A stretch of 64,000 nucleotides of DNA from Thecaphora thlaspeos (taxonomy: Eukaryota; Basidiomycota; Ustilaginomycetes; Urocystidales; Glomosporiaceae), in NCBI GenBank assembly GCA_900291925.1, contig UWYS01000003.1:1116001-1180000 (forward strand), read 5' to 3'. Below the pieces are notes generated by a model that ran no database searches, was not told the origin of the DNA, and saw only the letters and a program-made list of their open reading frames with translations. The position numbers and the translations under genes are program-made. Position 1 is the first letter of the stretch. Each line of letters opens with the position of its first letter. This document shows, one piece after another, positions 29,909 to 40,219 of this stretch.

Positions 29909-30954
29909 TTAGGCGTCCTCGGCGCGGGGCTCCGACGAGATGGCGCCGTATCCTCCGCTGCCGGCGCTACCAGCGGGCGCGCAGAGGCTCTCGGGGACGA
30001 GGCAGTGGCCCTCGTCCGGGGTGGCAAAGAGCAGCCAGGCTCCCCAGATGGGCTTGGCGATGACGTCGAGGACGGCAAAGAAGAGGATCTCCTTGTCGGC
30101 CGACAGCTTGCCGGTGCCCTCGCAGAGCGCAAAGGCGACCGGGTAGAGCGACCAGACGACGACGAGCGTCAGGCTGACCTGGTTGTACAGGTCGCCGACC
30201 TTGGGGCTGCGCATGAACGCCGTCGAGCGTCCCGAGGTGATCAGCTGGAAGATGATCCAGACGAGCGCGATGCAGCTGAAGGTGAAGAAGCCCCACTTGC
30301 CGAGCTTGGTCGGGTGGAAGCCAGCAATCACGCCCGTGATGATCATGACAAGGTCGACGATGACCAGCACAATGATCTCGGCGACGGGAATACCGGCGAG
30401 GAAGGTGAGGTCGAGCAGCAGCAGCGGGGTGGTGAAGACCCAGTCGATGTCTGGTTGAGCGGGAAGACATGGACAAGGTAGGCAGAGTCGGGTCGGTCGG
30501 TCAGTCGCTCTGCTGTCTCTCCGGTCGGTGGAGAGGACCGATGATGAAAGGGGAATGCAACGAGGCGGTGAACCACCGTCCTCTTCCGCCGCCGCCGAGC
30601 GCGGTACTCACATCGGGCGTAGAAGAACTCGCGGGGCCTAGGGTCGTGCTTGGTGCCGATCTCGACGATGTCCTTGCCGACGCCGGTGGCCATGGCAAAG
30701 TACGAGACGGCGGCGATGACGGTGATGAAGAAGGTGGTGGTGTGCATCAGGCGGTAGCGGTACGAGGCGCGCTGCGACGTGACAAAGAAAAAGACCGACG
30801 AGACGGCCATGATGGCGAAGACGACCCAGAGGTAGGTGTGGCCATATTGGGTCGCCTGCTCCGGGTGGTGGAGGTGAGGGGGGATGGGCGGGATGCCGAC
30901 GTCGGGCTTCTTGGTGAGCGCGCCAAGCACATTTTCGTAATAGAATGAGTTCAT
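29909..30954 (-). CDS. Microbial (type I) rhodopsin, probable light-driven proton pump
   Basis: Exons 30954-30612 and 30450-29909 (intron GTGAGT...AACCAG, phase 1) give 294 aa with seven helices. Helix C reads RYIDWVFTTPLLLLDL: Arg114, Asp117, Thr121 and Asp128 correspond to bacteriorhodopsin Arg82, Asp85, Thr89 and Asp96. Helix G reads LDVIAKPIWG: Asp243 and the retinal Schiff-base Lys247 match Asp212 and Lys216. Both proton acceptor and donor carboxylates are kept, which in fungal rhodopsins (Leptosphaeria rhodopsin, CarO, smut Ops proteins) goes with outward H+ pumping. The residue at bacteriorhodopsin position 93 is Leu, as in green-absorbing pumps. The tail is short and disordered. The intron splits the Tyr codon between Arg114 and Ile116. 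Confidence 0.95.
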
Positions 30955-32422
30955 CTTGAGGCTAGCTGGTATGGGCCGAACGAGGTGGATGGATGGGATG
31001 GGAACAAGGGGGAAGAGTAAGGGCAAGGCTGGCCGTCTCTCTTGGTTGTCGTCGTCGTCGTCGTCGAACGTGCTACGCCGTCTGGAAAGGGCAGACGGAG
31101 GAAGGAGCAGAGGGTATGGGGCGGTGGGGAGGATGGACGGAGGACAGACAGGAAGGAAGAAAAGGGAGGCAGCAAGGTCGAAGGAGGGGTGGGACCCCCG
31201 TCCTATTTCAGAGAGGCTGGGGCGGCCTCGTCGTAGACCGGCAAGCACGGCGGGGCCAGCAGGAGCGAGGCCAGGCGAGGGCGAGACGAGGCCTGCAGGG
31301 CCAGGAGCGCGGGCACGGCCATCGCAGCGTAACGAGCGAGCGAGCCCCAAAAAGGGCAAGTTCCGGACACCGCCCGCCCGCCCGCCCGCTGTGGATGGTG
31401 GGTCGTCAAGGATCGTGGTGGACAACCCTGCGTGATGACCCTCATTTTTGTCACGAAGAGGGCAGAGGCAGGGGAGGAGCGAGGGAAGAGCCACGCATCG
31501 GGCAGCAGGCGACAAAGGAGAGGGAGGTGCGGAGGCAGCTGACCGCATCTTCCATCCACCGCCTCCGCCCTATCTGCACCTGCCCGACTGCGGACCGAGA
31601 TCGTAGTCCGCCTGGCGCTGCCTGCCTCCTTGTCCTCGTCCTGCGCAGCTGCTTTCATGTGGAGAGAAGCACAGCGAGCCATCCCTTAGCTTGCAACGCA
31701 CCGCATCCATTCAGCGTACCGACCAGGTCTATGTTCAGGGTAAGCCTGCTGCGTATGAACGGTTCGGCGTGCCGGGGAAGAGGTTGGGATGCAGGGTTTT
31801 TTTACCCGTGCGTGGAAGCAACTGTCGTAGGCCCTCCACGCCAGGGTCCTGTCCGCACCGCATTGCATCGAGGGCATCGCGCGCAACCGTGACGTGTGGA
31901 GGTCTCGTAGAGGCGAGATGACCGCTTCGTGCAGAGGCGAGGCTTGCGAGACCTGCGCGATCGTGGATTTCGAACGTCTGGCCTCGTCTCGTCTCGTGTG
32001 GCCCGTGCTTCGGCTTTGCCTATCAAGGGCGCGCCCTATTGTCGGGATACGCACGCACCACCCTCTTGACCATAGTCTTCGGGCTCAGCCTGACGAAATC
32101 AGCCATCTCAAACGGACTGAAGGACGGACAGGTTACAGAAGGCCAAAAAACACCTTATGCTACAGGATTCCACCTTTTACGACGAGATTCATACAAAGAC
32201 GAGCGGGACCGTGTCCGGAAACAGACGAGCGAGAAGTGGTGAGAGAAAAAAGGCTCGAGCGGGAACCGTCAACAGGGCAATCTACAGTGCTTGCTCCTCC
32301 AAGGTACGATACGGAATCTGACGAGGGTATCATAGATCGGGCGGGCTGAGGTTGAAAATGTGGAGCGCCGGCGGCTGTACGGACAGGCTGGCGGCTGAAA
32401 GGATGAGGCAGAACCAAAGGCT
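30955..32422. other. Intergenic region, 1.47 kb, upstream of rhodopsin
   Basis: Promoter of the rhodopsin gene and 3' flank of the ceramidase gene. Has a (GTC)n run (about 31047-31066) and a (CCCG)n run (about 31371-31389). A 299-codon plus-strand frame (30993-31892) is purely compositional. No RNA gene seen. Confidence 0.5.
31371..31389 (+). repeat. (CCCG)n short tandem repeat
   Basis: About five CGCC/CCCG units in the rhodopsin upstream region, roughly 420 nt before its ATG. Confidence 0.7.
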
Positions 32423-35400
32423 CTAGACGACGTAAAATTCGGCGGTGATTGCTTGGAACTCTGCGATGGGCAAGAGAAGGCGGAAGGAGGTGGATGAAAA
32501 AGATCAGCATTGTTCAGAGAGCATCGAGGTCGCAACCTTTGACAGGCTGAAGGGGAAAAAGCCCGCCGCCGCACCACTCACCGGAGACCTTGCCGGTAAA
32601 CGGCATCTTCCTATCGCCGTTGTACACGATCCGGTAGAGACCCGGCTCGGTCCAGCTCTCGATGTTCCAAGAGATCTCAACCGTCGAGCTGCCGGTGAAC
32701 TCATTCGTCCGCTTCCAGCGCATCGTTGTCGAATGGTGGCCGTCAGTGCGCACCGTCTGCCACGCGTAGTGGTCGGCATACCGCTGCACCTCAAAGTAGG
32801 TCCCCTCTAGGCGCAGGTTGTTGCGCGGGTTGGCAGAGACGAAGATCGCCGTTACGTTCGAGCTGGGCGAGCGCTGCGGACCGTCGTCGAGGATGGCGCG
32901 CGAGACGTCGAGCCGAGCTGCGGCCCTCGAGGCAGAACCACCGGGGCCATCGGGGATCGGATACGAGAGCAGCGGCTGGGTGAGGACGTTGCCGAACGAA
33001 TGGCCGATCGGTGCATTGTCGTAGACGACGCCCGTCTTGAGCTGGTACGACTTGTCGAGGTCGACCTGCTTCCATGGCCCTTGCGGCAGGTCGCGCGCGC
33101 CCTCCTTGAGCGCGGGGACCAGGCGTCGCGCAAAGACGTCGAGGTACGCCTCGAGCGTGTGCGGGCCGAAGAGCGTGCTGGCCCCCTCGTACCGCTGGAC
33201 CGAGTACTCCTCCTCGGTGGTGATGTAGTGGCCGTAGGTGGACGCGGGCCCGCTGATCTGAAGGATCGGCTCCACGCCCTCGTCGAGCAACCCCGCCTCG
33301 GCGATCGACGCCGCCACCGCCGCCTTGAGCCTGCGTCCGGCCATCGTGGTGAACTCGCCGGGGACGATGAGGATGAACAGCTGGCCCACGCGCAGGATCT
33401 GGACCTCAACGATCGACGGGCCCCAGTCGTAAGGCTTGTGGATCTCGCCGACGTCGAGCAGCACCGACTTGGGCGCCTGGCACTCCTTCTGCTCCTTGGT
33501 CGGCGATTTGATGAACGCCTTGACGACGTCCCAGAACGGGTTGTGATGGTCGGTGCTGTTGCTGCCCTGGACGAAGTCGAAGGCGCCCGGTCCGTCGGTG
33601 GTGCCGCCGGCGAAGCCGTAGCCGAGCGCGGCGGGGCACGTTTTGACGCGGCTGCCGTCCTTGCGGTAGATGGTGTAGCGGCTTATGTCAACATTCATCT
33701 TGACGCTCTTTACCGGTCCGGCGTCGTCGATGACGCCCATCGTACGGGGGTAGTCGTCGCTGCCACTGTCTTCTTCGTCGCCGTCATCGCCGTCACTCAG
33801 GGTGGGGAGGTCGCGCTCCATGATCTCCCTTGCCGCATCGACCTGCAAGCGGGCGATCATCTCATTGGATGCGAAATCCCAGCTGCCGGTCGGCGAGACG
33901 TCGAGCAGCGCCGCATCGCCCCACGCGGGCCCGCGGCCGTGGCAGGTCTGGACGCGGTCCTTGCCGTGGCCGTTGTCGCAGGTCGAGTGCCTGTACTCGC
34001 AGACGGATCCGTCATCGCACCAGGCGCCCATGGTGTTAGGCGAGGTGTCGCCGACCGTCGACTGCGAGAAGCCGGCGACAAACGTCGTCTGGCCGGGCAT
34101 CCGGTCAGGCTGCTGTGCCGTCTCGTAGAGCAGCGCCGCGAGCCCCTTGTTGTCGGCCGAGGTCAGCGTGTTGTTCTCGTAGAGCGAGGTCCCGTGGACA
34201 GCGTACCACGAGAGGAAGCCCTTGGCCTCGGCCTTGTCGTCGTCACCTCCGCTGCCGTCGCCGGTCAGCTCCTCGAATTTGAGAAGGCTAAAATCGTGGT
34301 CGAGGTCGTCGTCGCCGTAGCGGTCGCGCTCCTCCTGCGGGTTTTGCTCGTAGGCGTACCGGCTCCGCTGAATATGCGCCTCGGCGAGACGCTTGCGGCC
34401 GAAACTAAGGCGGGTCCGCTTGCCCTCGAAGAGCCTCCGCTCAAAGTCGTCGTGCGACCGGACGGCGGCCTGGACAGTGCCCTCGATGATGGCCTCGATA
34501 TTTTGTCGGACGACGCCCTTGGAAGTCAGGGTAGGCAGCAGTGCCGTGATGAAGCCGCCCGGGCCGGCGTGGGAGTGGGTCCCGACAAAGGCGATGTTGC
34601 GCTCGCCGTAGAGGCCCGGGAAAAGGTCGCGGAGGCGGTCGACGACGCCGCGGCGGACGGCAGTGTCGCCCATGCATATGTCCGAGTTGATGAAAATCCA
34701 GCGCGTGGGCGAGCCGTCTGCGGTGGCGATCAGCTGGCCCGGCGTGCGGCCGGCCGCTGCGCCGCGGTCGAGCTGCTGGGTGCGCGAGCCGACGATGAAG
34801 GCGCGCGAGCGAAGGCGAATGTGAAGTCCGGTGTTTGTCTGGGGCATCGAGGCGTAGCCCATCATGTTGACCTCGACGATGGGCCCGGTGACGTCGCCGA
34901 GGCCGAGGCCGAACATGATGCCGTCACGCTGCGTTGAGGAGGCGGTGAGGGTGTCGCCATCGACATCGATGGGGTGGTGGTGACGATGGAGCGCGTCGCC
35001 CCAGGGCAGGAAGTTCCAGACGGATCGTGTGCCATCTACGCTGCTGCTACCGTCAACGAGGCAGCATGTGGCGTAGAGGGCGAGGGCGGCGAGGGCGGCG
35101 GCGAACGACTTGAGGATGACGAGCACCCTGTCTTCCCAGTCGGCCTGTGGCAGTTGCGAGGGCTGTTGCTGTTGTTCTTGTTGTTGTTGCTGTTGTTGGC
35201 GTGTCCCTAGGAGGCGGCTGCCGTCGAATTTTTTCTCGTCGTCGTCATCGTCGTCGTCGTCGTCTTGGTCGCTGATGTAGGGCTGCTCTAGCTTGTGCAG
35301 GTGCGAAGATGAAAGGAGCGTCTCCTGGCTGTCGTTTTGCAGGTTGAGCGGTTGTGCGTGGCCAGACGTGGCTCGAACATGTCGGGCATCGCTCTGCGGC

Positions 35401-35423
35401 ACGGGTTGGTACCGTGAGGCCAT
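32423..35423 (-). CDS. Neutral/alkaline ceramidase (type II membrane form)
   Basis: Exons 35423-32582 and 32460-32423; the 121-nt intron (GTGAGT...CGCAG) is phase 1 and leads to the C terminus EFQAITAEFYVV. Without splicing the frame ends in an unlike sequence 23 codons later. Protein 959 aa. A disordered cytosolic N terminus with Asp9 and Gln7 runs precedes a signal anchor at about residues 100-122. The ceramidase domain starts at VTGPIVEVNMMGYA and contains NSDICMGD, the zinc His motif FVGTHSHAGPGG and the nucleophile Ser461 in VGDTSPNTMG. It hydrolyses ceramide to sphingosine and fatty acid at the cell surface or in the secretory lumen. A second in-frame ATG at 35561 would add 46 disordered residues. 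Confidence 0.93.
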
Positions 35424-36104
35424 TACGCCGGCAGGAAAGGGCGGATTCGCCCGAGGTGGTTGCGGCGGAGGGCGGCCGTTGCTGACACGGAATGGCTGAG
35501 AGGGGGATTGGCGTGGAGGGAAAGGGTCGGAGGAGGTCAGAGTGCGGATATCCGAGTTCAAGCGAGGACTACGTCGCTAGCGGAGGGTGCTGCGGTATGG
35601 ACGTCGGGCGAGATGCAGAGGAGGTTGAGCGGGACGATGGTCGTAAGAAAGGAGGCGGAGGAGGAGGGGCGGTGGCGCTGCTGCGGGGCGAGGCGCTGCA
35701 GGGCCAAGATAACCAACCAGAAAGAGAGCGTATCAAGGTCCTTTGGCCTGGCGGCGTGGTGAATGCAGCGTCACACGACCGCGCGCCGTCAAGTTTGGCA
35801 GAGAGGAAAGATTTCTGAGCGCGCCCCGCCCTCAGCCTCTCTGGCAGCCTCGTCTTTTCGCCCGCCTTTCTGCGCCTCTTTTTCGCCAACGACCTGCGCT
35901 GCCCCCTCCCCCCCCATCACCATTCCCTGGCCGCCACATCACAACCCGAAGAGCAACCATGCCATCTGTTCATCCACCAAGTCCCGGGGCGGCGTTGAGC
36001 CACGGCATTCTAACGCGACGCCGTGCGAGAGACAAGGTCTAGCTTCATCGCAGAGCGACGCGCCCCTGAGGCTGCCCGAAGAGGAAATAAAGCACCTTTT
36101 TCTG

Positions 36105-36160
36105 TCTCCTCTTGCTCTTGCTCTTGCTCGTGCTTCTGCTTCTGCTCCTGCTCCTGCCTC
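36105..36160 (+). repeat. CTTGCT / CTCCTG hexanucleotide repeat tract
   Basis: Degenerate tandem hexamers (TCTTGC, TTCTGC, TCCTGC) without any other gene feature. Confidence 0.7.
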
Positions 36161-36374
36161 TCACTTACACTTTACCATCATCGACCTTTTCAGACTTCGA
36201 GGAAATGACCTCGTTCTCAAGCGCCATGATCGTTGGATATTGTGCCTTCTCGGAATCAAAGGTCAAGGGAGGGAAAGCGGTGAGGTACAAGCGCTGCAAC
36301 CGCACTTCACATCGCCCAAAGGTAGAAAAGGGGAGAGACGAAGCGAACGACGGACGCAGCGTGAGGGCAACCAA

Positions 36375-36400
36375 GCAGCAGCAGCAGCTGCTGCTGCTGC
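36375..36400. repeat. Perfect 26-nt CAG/CTG palindrome
   Basis: A GCAG-repeat arm of 13 nt is followed directly by its exact reverse complement, giving a loopless inverted repeat 136 nt beyond the stop codon of the CBS-PB1 gene, probably in its 3' UTR. Confidence 0.9.
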
Positions 36401-36535
36401 AACAGAGCCCCTCCAAATGTACCAAACAAGCACCTGTATACATCACTGTTGAGCACCGTAAGCTCTCCTTACCGAAAGGGCAGGCTCCACACATCCCAAC
36501 TGGGCAAACTTGCAAAGTGACGGTGGCGTCTCCCT

Positions 36536-39074
36536 TCAGCGAGAGTTGCCGCCGCGGGTGACGACGACGGCCGCCAGTACGGCGACGCCGAGGAAGCCAA
36601 TCGCCGCCGGCAGCGCCAGGTCCTTCGGCAGCACGCCAAACAGCAGCACGTCGTCGTCGCCGCCCTTGCCGCCCTTCGACGACGACTTGCGCTTCGTCGG
36701 CGTCGCCTCCGCCTCGTCGGCCTGCTCCTCCTTTTCCTCCTCTTCCTGCACGCTCTGCAGTTGCGCTTCGGCCGCTTCGCGCTGCTTGCGCTTGGCCGCC
36801 GCCCCGGAGCTCTGCAGCGATTGCGCACTCCCGTTCTGCGCGTTGGCATTGGCGCTGGCGCTCGCCCGGGCCGCCGCCTCCTCCCAGCCTCGCCCGCCTT
36901 GGAGCAGAAGGACGACGCGATCGCGTCCCTGCTTCCGCGCCACCTTGACCGAGTCCTGGACGTCGCCGTCCGCCGTGATCAGAACCACGTCGTCCTCGTC
37001 GTCCTTATAGGCCAGCTGGAAGTCGTTGGGGTCCGGGGTCTCGGCGACAGAGACCGACGCACCGTTAGCCTCGCCGGCGATGCTGCTGTCATCTACTGCT
37101 GCGGCCGCGGCGGTAGCGTTCGAGGCCGGCTTGAAGAAGGGGTCGCCGCCGAGCTTGATGCAGACAATCTCGCTGATCGTCTCGAAGCTGTCGTAGCGCG
37201 CCTGGAAGCGGTGGGTACGGCCGCTCGGCGTGACAAACTTGAACAGATACGTGCCGTCGTCGGTCTCGACCGCGGCGGCGGCGGCCTGATGGCCGACGAC
37301 TGAACAGCCGTCATCGCCGTTTACCGGGTTTCCGACGGCGCTGGCGCTGTCGTTGGGGTGGAGGTCGCTGCTGAGATCGCCAACGAAGCCGCCCTTGGAG
37401 GGCGTGCCGGGGACATCGTACATGGCCTCTGACTGGCGCATGCTGCCGCTGACGGCGCTCTCGTCGTCGCCGCCGTGCAGGCTCGTCGTCTGGCCGAAGC
37501 TGTTCCAGAAGCGGTTCCACATCGGGCCGCCGGCCGATCCACCGTCGCTGCCGGCCTCGTCGTTCATGCTGTTGACCTGCTCAAGCGTGGCGTAGGTCAG
37601 CTTGAGGACGTCGACGACGCCGACCAGGCGGGCGCCCTCGTCGACGACGGGCAGGTTGAGATAGCGTCCATCGTGCATCTTGCGGAGCGCCTCCTGAATC
37701 GTCAGCGAGGGCGGCGCCGTGTCCGGGTGCGGCGTCATGACTCGGACCACGCTGCACGTCTTTGGGTCGAGGCCGGCGGCGATAACGCGGAGCACGACGT
37801 CCTTGCTGGTGAAGATGCCGGCAATCTTGCCGGTGACGGCGCCACCTGAGCCGATCTGGCCAGTGCCGGGGCCGCCGGAGCTCTCCATGACGCAGACGGC
37901 GGTGGTGTGGTGCTCCTTCATCAGCTTGGCCGCCTCGCGGACCGTGGTCCGTACGCCGACGCAGCACGGAAGCGTCCGCGTATCGAGGATGCTGGCAATA
38001 TCGGGAATGCTCATCTTTGTCCGGAGCGCGTCAATGTACTGGAGCATCGCCTGCTGCGGACCGGCCTGGCCGCCCCACTCGCTCTGCACGCCCTCGAGCG
38101 CGTTGTAGAGCTTCTGCGACGAGCCATGCGCGCGCTCAAGCTTCTCGAGCGCCTCATAGAAGACCTTTGCAATGTCGAGCAGGCCGACGACGTCGCCGTC
38201 CTCGTTGCACACGGGGAGGTGGCGGAAGCCGCGGGTGACCATGGTGTTGAGCGCCTCGGTGGCGCTGGTGGTGTCGCGGGTTACCATGGGCGAGCGGGTC
38301 ATGATGGCGCTGACGGGCGTGTTGCGAGCATCGAGGCCGGCCGAGACGACCTAGACGGTGGGAGGTGATGCGTAGGGCAAAAGGTGGGTGTATTGTCATC
38401 AAATGACGATTTCTTCAGCGTCTTGTCAGAATGAAAGGATCGCCCTGTTGGTCATCGGGTCATGCTGGCTGGCGCACTCACCCTGAAGGCCAGGTCTTTT
38501 GCGGTGAAGATGCCAGCGAGATGCTCCTCGTCGTCGACGACCAGGACGCAGTCGGTCCGCTTGGCCGCGCAGAGCTGGCTGGCATCGGCGACACTGATCG
38601 ACTGCGGTACGGTGAGGGCGGGGAGAGGGCGAAGTGCGGATACGGTGCCAGCGGCGGCTACGGGGCGGACTGTCTTGCGGCGCCTCGAGACCGGGATGGC
38701 GGGTTTGCCCGACTTGCGCTGGAGCTCGTTTTCAATCTTCTTACGGATCGCCTGCGGGGGCGGGGGAGTAAGATGCAGAGGAGACGGGAGCACATCGGTG
38801 ATCAGAAAGGGAAGGAGCACGATTTTCGAGATTGCATTAGCAGAAGCGGATGAGCCCTTTCGCTCACCTCGTCACGCTTCGACTGCCTCTTTCGGGTATC
38901 GGTGGCATCACTGCTGAGGGGTGAATTGCGGTAACCGCTGATGGAGCTCATGTCTGTGGGAGTGGAAGTTGTACGAGACAGATTGGAGGGCTGGGAAGGG
39001 GGGCGCGGCGAGGGCGAGGGGGACTCTGGACGATGGTCAGGCTGATGTCGGCTGGCCACGGGGATGCGCGACAT
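36536..39074 (-). CDS. mug70: CBS-domain plus PB1-domain tail-anchored protein (Mug70-like)
   Basis: Exons 39074-38868, 38751-38482 and 38350-36536, all phase 0, give 763 aa. A second ATG at 38951 (MSSISGYRN) would give 722 aa and may be the true start because conservation begins near KRQSKRDEAIRKKIENEL. Four CBS motifs in two pairs follow (for example LVVDDEEHLAGIFTAKDLAFRV, GFRHLPVCNEDGDVVGLLDI, VAGIFTSKDVVLRVIAAG in its GKIAGIF form, and YLNLPVVDEGARLVGVVDV). Next comes a PB1 domain (YLFKFVTPSGRTHRF... FQLAYKDDEDDVVLITADGD). Then a charged coiled region and a single C-terminal helix (LALPAAIGFLGVAVLAAVVV) suggest a tail anchor. S. pombe mug70 has the CBS-PB1 arrangement; the molecular role is unknown, but CBS pairs usually bind adenosyl nucleotides. 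Confidence 0.9.
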
Positions 39075-40219
39075 GCGCAGCTAGCGATGCTGGCCGGGAC
39101 AGGGATGAGAGGGCGGGGGATGGATGTAAGGTTGTTGACACAGCAGCAGGTAAATACTGCCGTTGTTCGTCGTCGTCGTTGGCGGTGGCGATGGCGGTGG
39201 CAGATAGGGGGATGAGGGATGGAGGTGGGACGGGTTCAAGGATGGCTCGACGGAAGCACAAAGAGGGACCGAGGCGGACCCTGCGCAGTGCGCCGTGCGC
39301 CGTGTATTTACGGAAAAGAGGCGGGCGCGCTCTGACGCTGAGCTTGTTGCCTGTCGGCCTGTCGGCCTGTCTGCCTGTCTGCTGCTGGCCTGCTGGCTGC
39401 CGTCGATTTTTGTATCTTTTTTGTGTGCTTTTCTTGAAACGGCCCCTGCTGGCCTGCTGGCCTGCTGGCCTGCTGGTCTGCTGGCTGGCTGGCTGAGCGC
39501 GGGCGAGGTGTTGGTCTCGACGTTCGTCGACCAGCGAGCGCTAGCAGCCGCCTCCGGACGCGCCGACGACAGCGTGCCAGCGGGACTCGCACGCCACCGG
39601 CGCCCACGCCGCCTCGCTGAGCCGCCATCCTCGTTTCGGTGTGCTTTACCGACAGATCTCTAGAGCCTTCTCTAGAGCCTTTTCTGGCGTGGCCTTGGTC
39701 GCCGTTGTCGTCTACCCATGCCTAGGCAGCCGTCACAGAGTTGTGCGCACAGCTTCCATTCCGGCCCTTTTGGCTCAGGCCCTCGAGCAGCGTATAGCGG
39801 CATCAGCGGCATCGAAAGCAGCAGCAGATTAAGATGCAGCGACCTCCCTACCCTCCACCGGCGTCGCCGGGTGTAGCAGAGAGAGAGAGAGAGGCGGCGG
39901 TGCCTGGAACGGTGGCCGTGGCGTATGCGCGGACCCTCGCTCCCGCCCTCCCTCTTGAAAAAGTGGAGCAAGAAGGCCGTGGCCCGGTCGTGATCGGACC
40001 CGGCGTCAAATCTTTGGTACACGCCAGGCAACCCCGTTCGCCCTCGGCCACCACCACCACCAATGATAGCGCCAACGACAGCGAAGACAGACTTAGTACA
40101 CCGCGCCATCAACCCGTATCGCATCGAGAAACAGAAAACCAGACACAGGCGCTCCCTCATCCTCTCTTGCACCCCCACGCACACACAAAAAAAGGACCGC
40201 AGTCTACATCGAAGCAGTC
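39075..40219. promoter_or_regulatory. Divergent promoter region CBS-PB1 / RBG2, minisatellite-rich
   Basis: 1.1 kb. Two minisatellite blocks (39352-39400 and 39446-39496), two tandem TCTCTAGAGCCT units (about 39657-39680) and an AG run (about 39881-39893). No exon supported. Confidence 0.55.
39352..39496 (+). repeat. GGCCTGTC and GGCCTGCTGGCC minisatellites
   Basis: First block: GCCTGTC repeated, grading to GGCCTGCTGGC. Second block, after an AT-richer spacer: CTGGC and GGCCTGCT repeats ending GGCTGGCTGGCTG. Same unit family as at 8772-8820. Confidence 0.8.

Larger units (their letters stand above)
35424..36535. other. Intergenic region, 1.1 kb, CBS-PB1 to ceramidase
   Basis: Promoter of ceramidase and 3' flank of the CBS-PB1 gene. 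Contains CTTGCT/CTGCTC repeats (about 36105-36160) and a perfect CAG/CTG palindrome (36375-36400). No coding exon supported. Confidence 0.5.

Noticed and set aside
30993..31892. 299-codon frame in the rhodopsin upstream region
   Set aside because: Arg/Gly/Gln-rich low-information translation, no homology signal, crosses simple repeats.
33000..34937. 645-codon open frame antisense to the ceramidase gene
   Set aside because: GC-rich codon use leaves the opposite strand open; the translation is Val/Asp/Gly/Arg-rich without domains, while the minus strand encodes a clear ceramidase.
29909..35423. Functional pairing of rhodopsin and ceramidase
   Set aside because: Tandem on the same strand but separated by 1.5 kb with no known biochemical link; neighbourhood alone is not evidence in a fungal genome.
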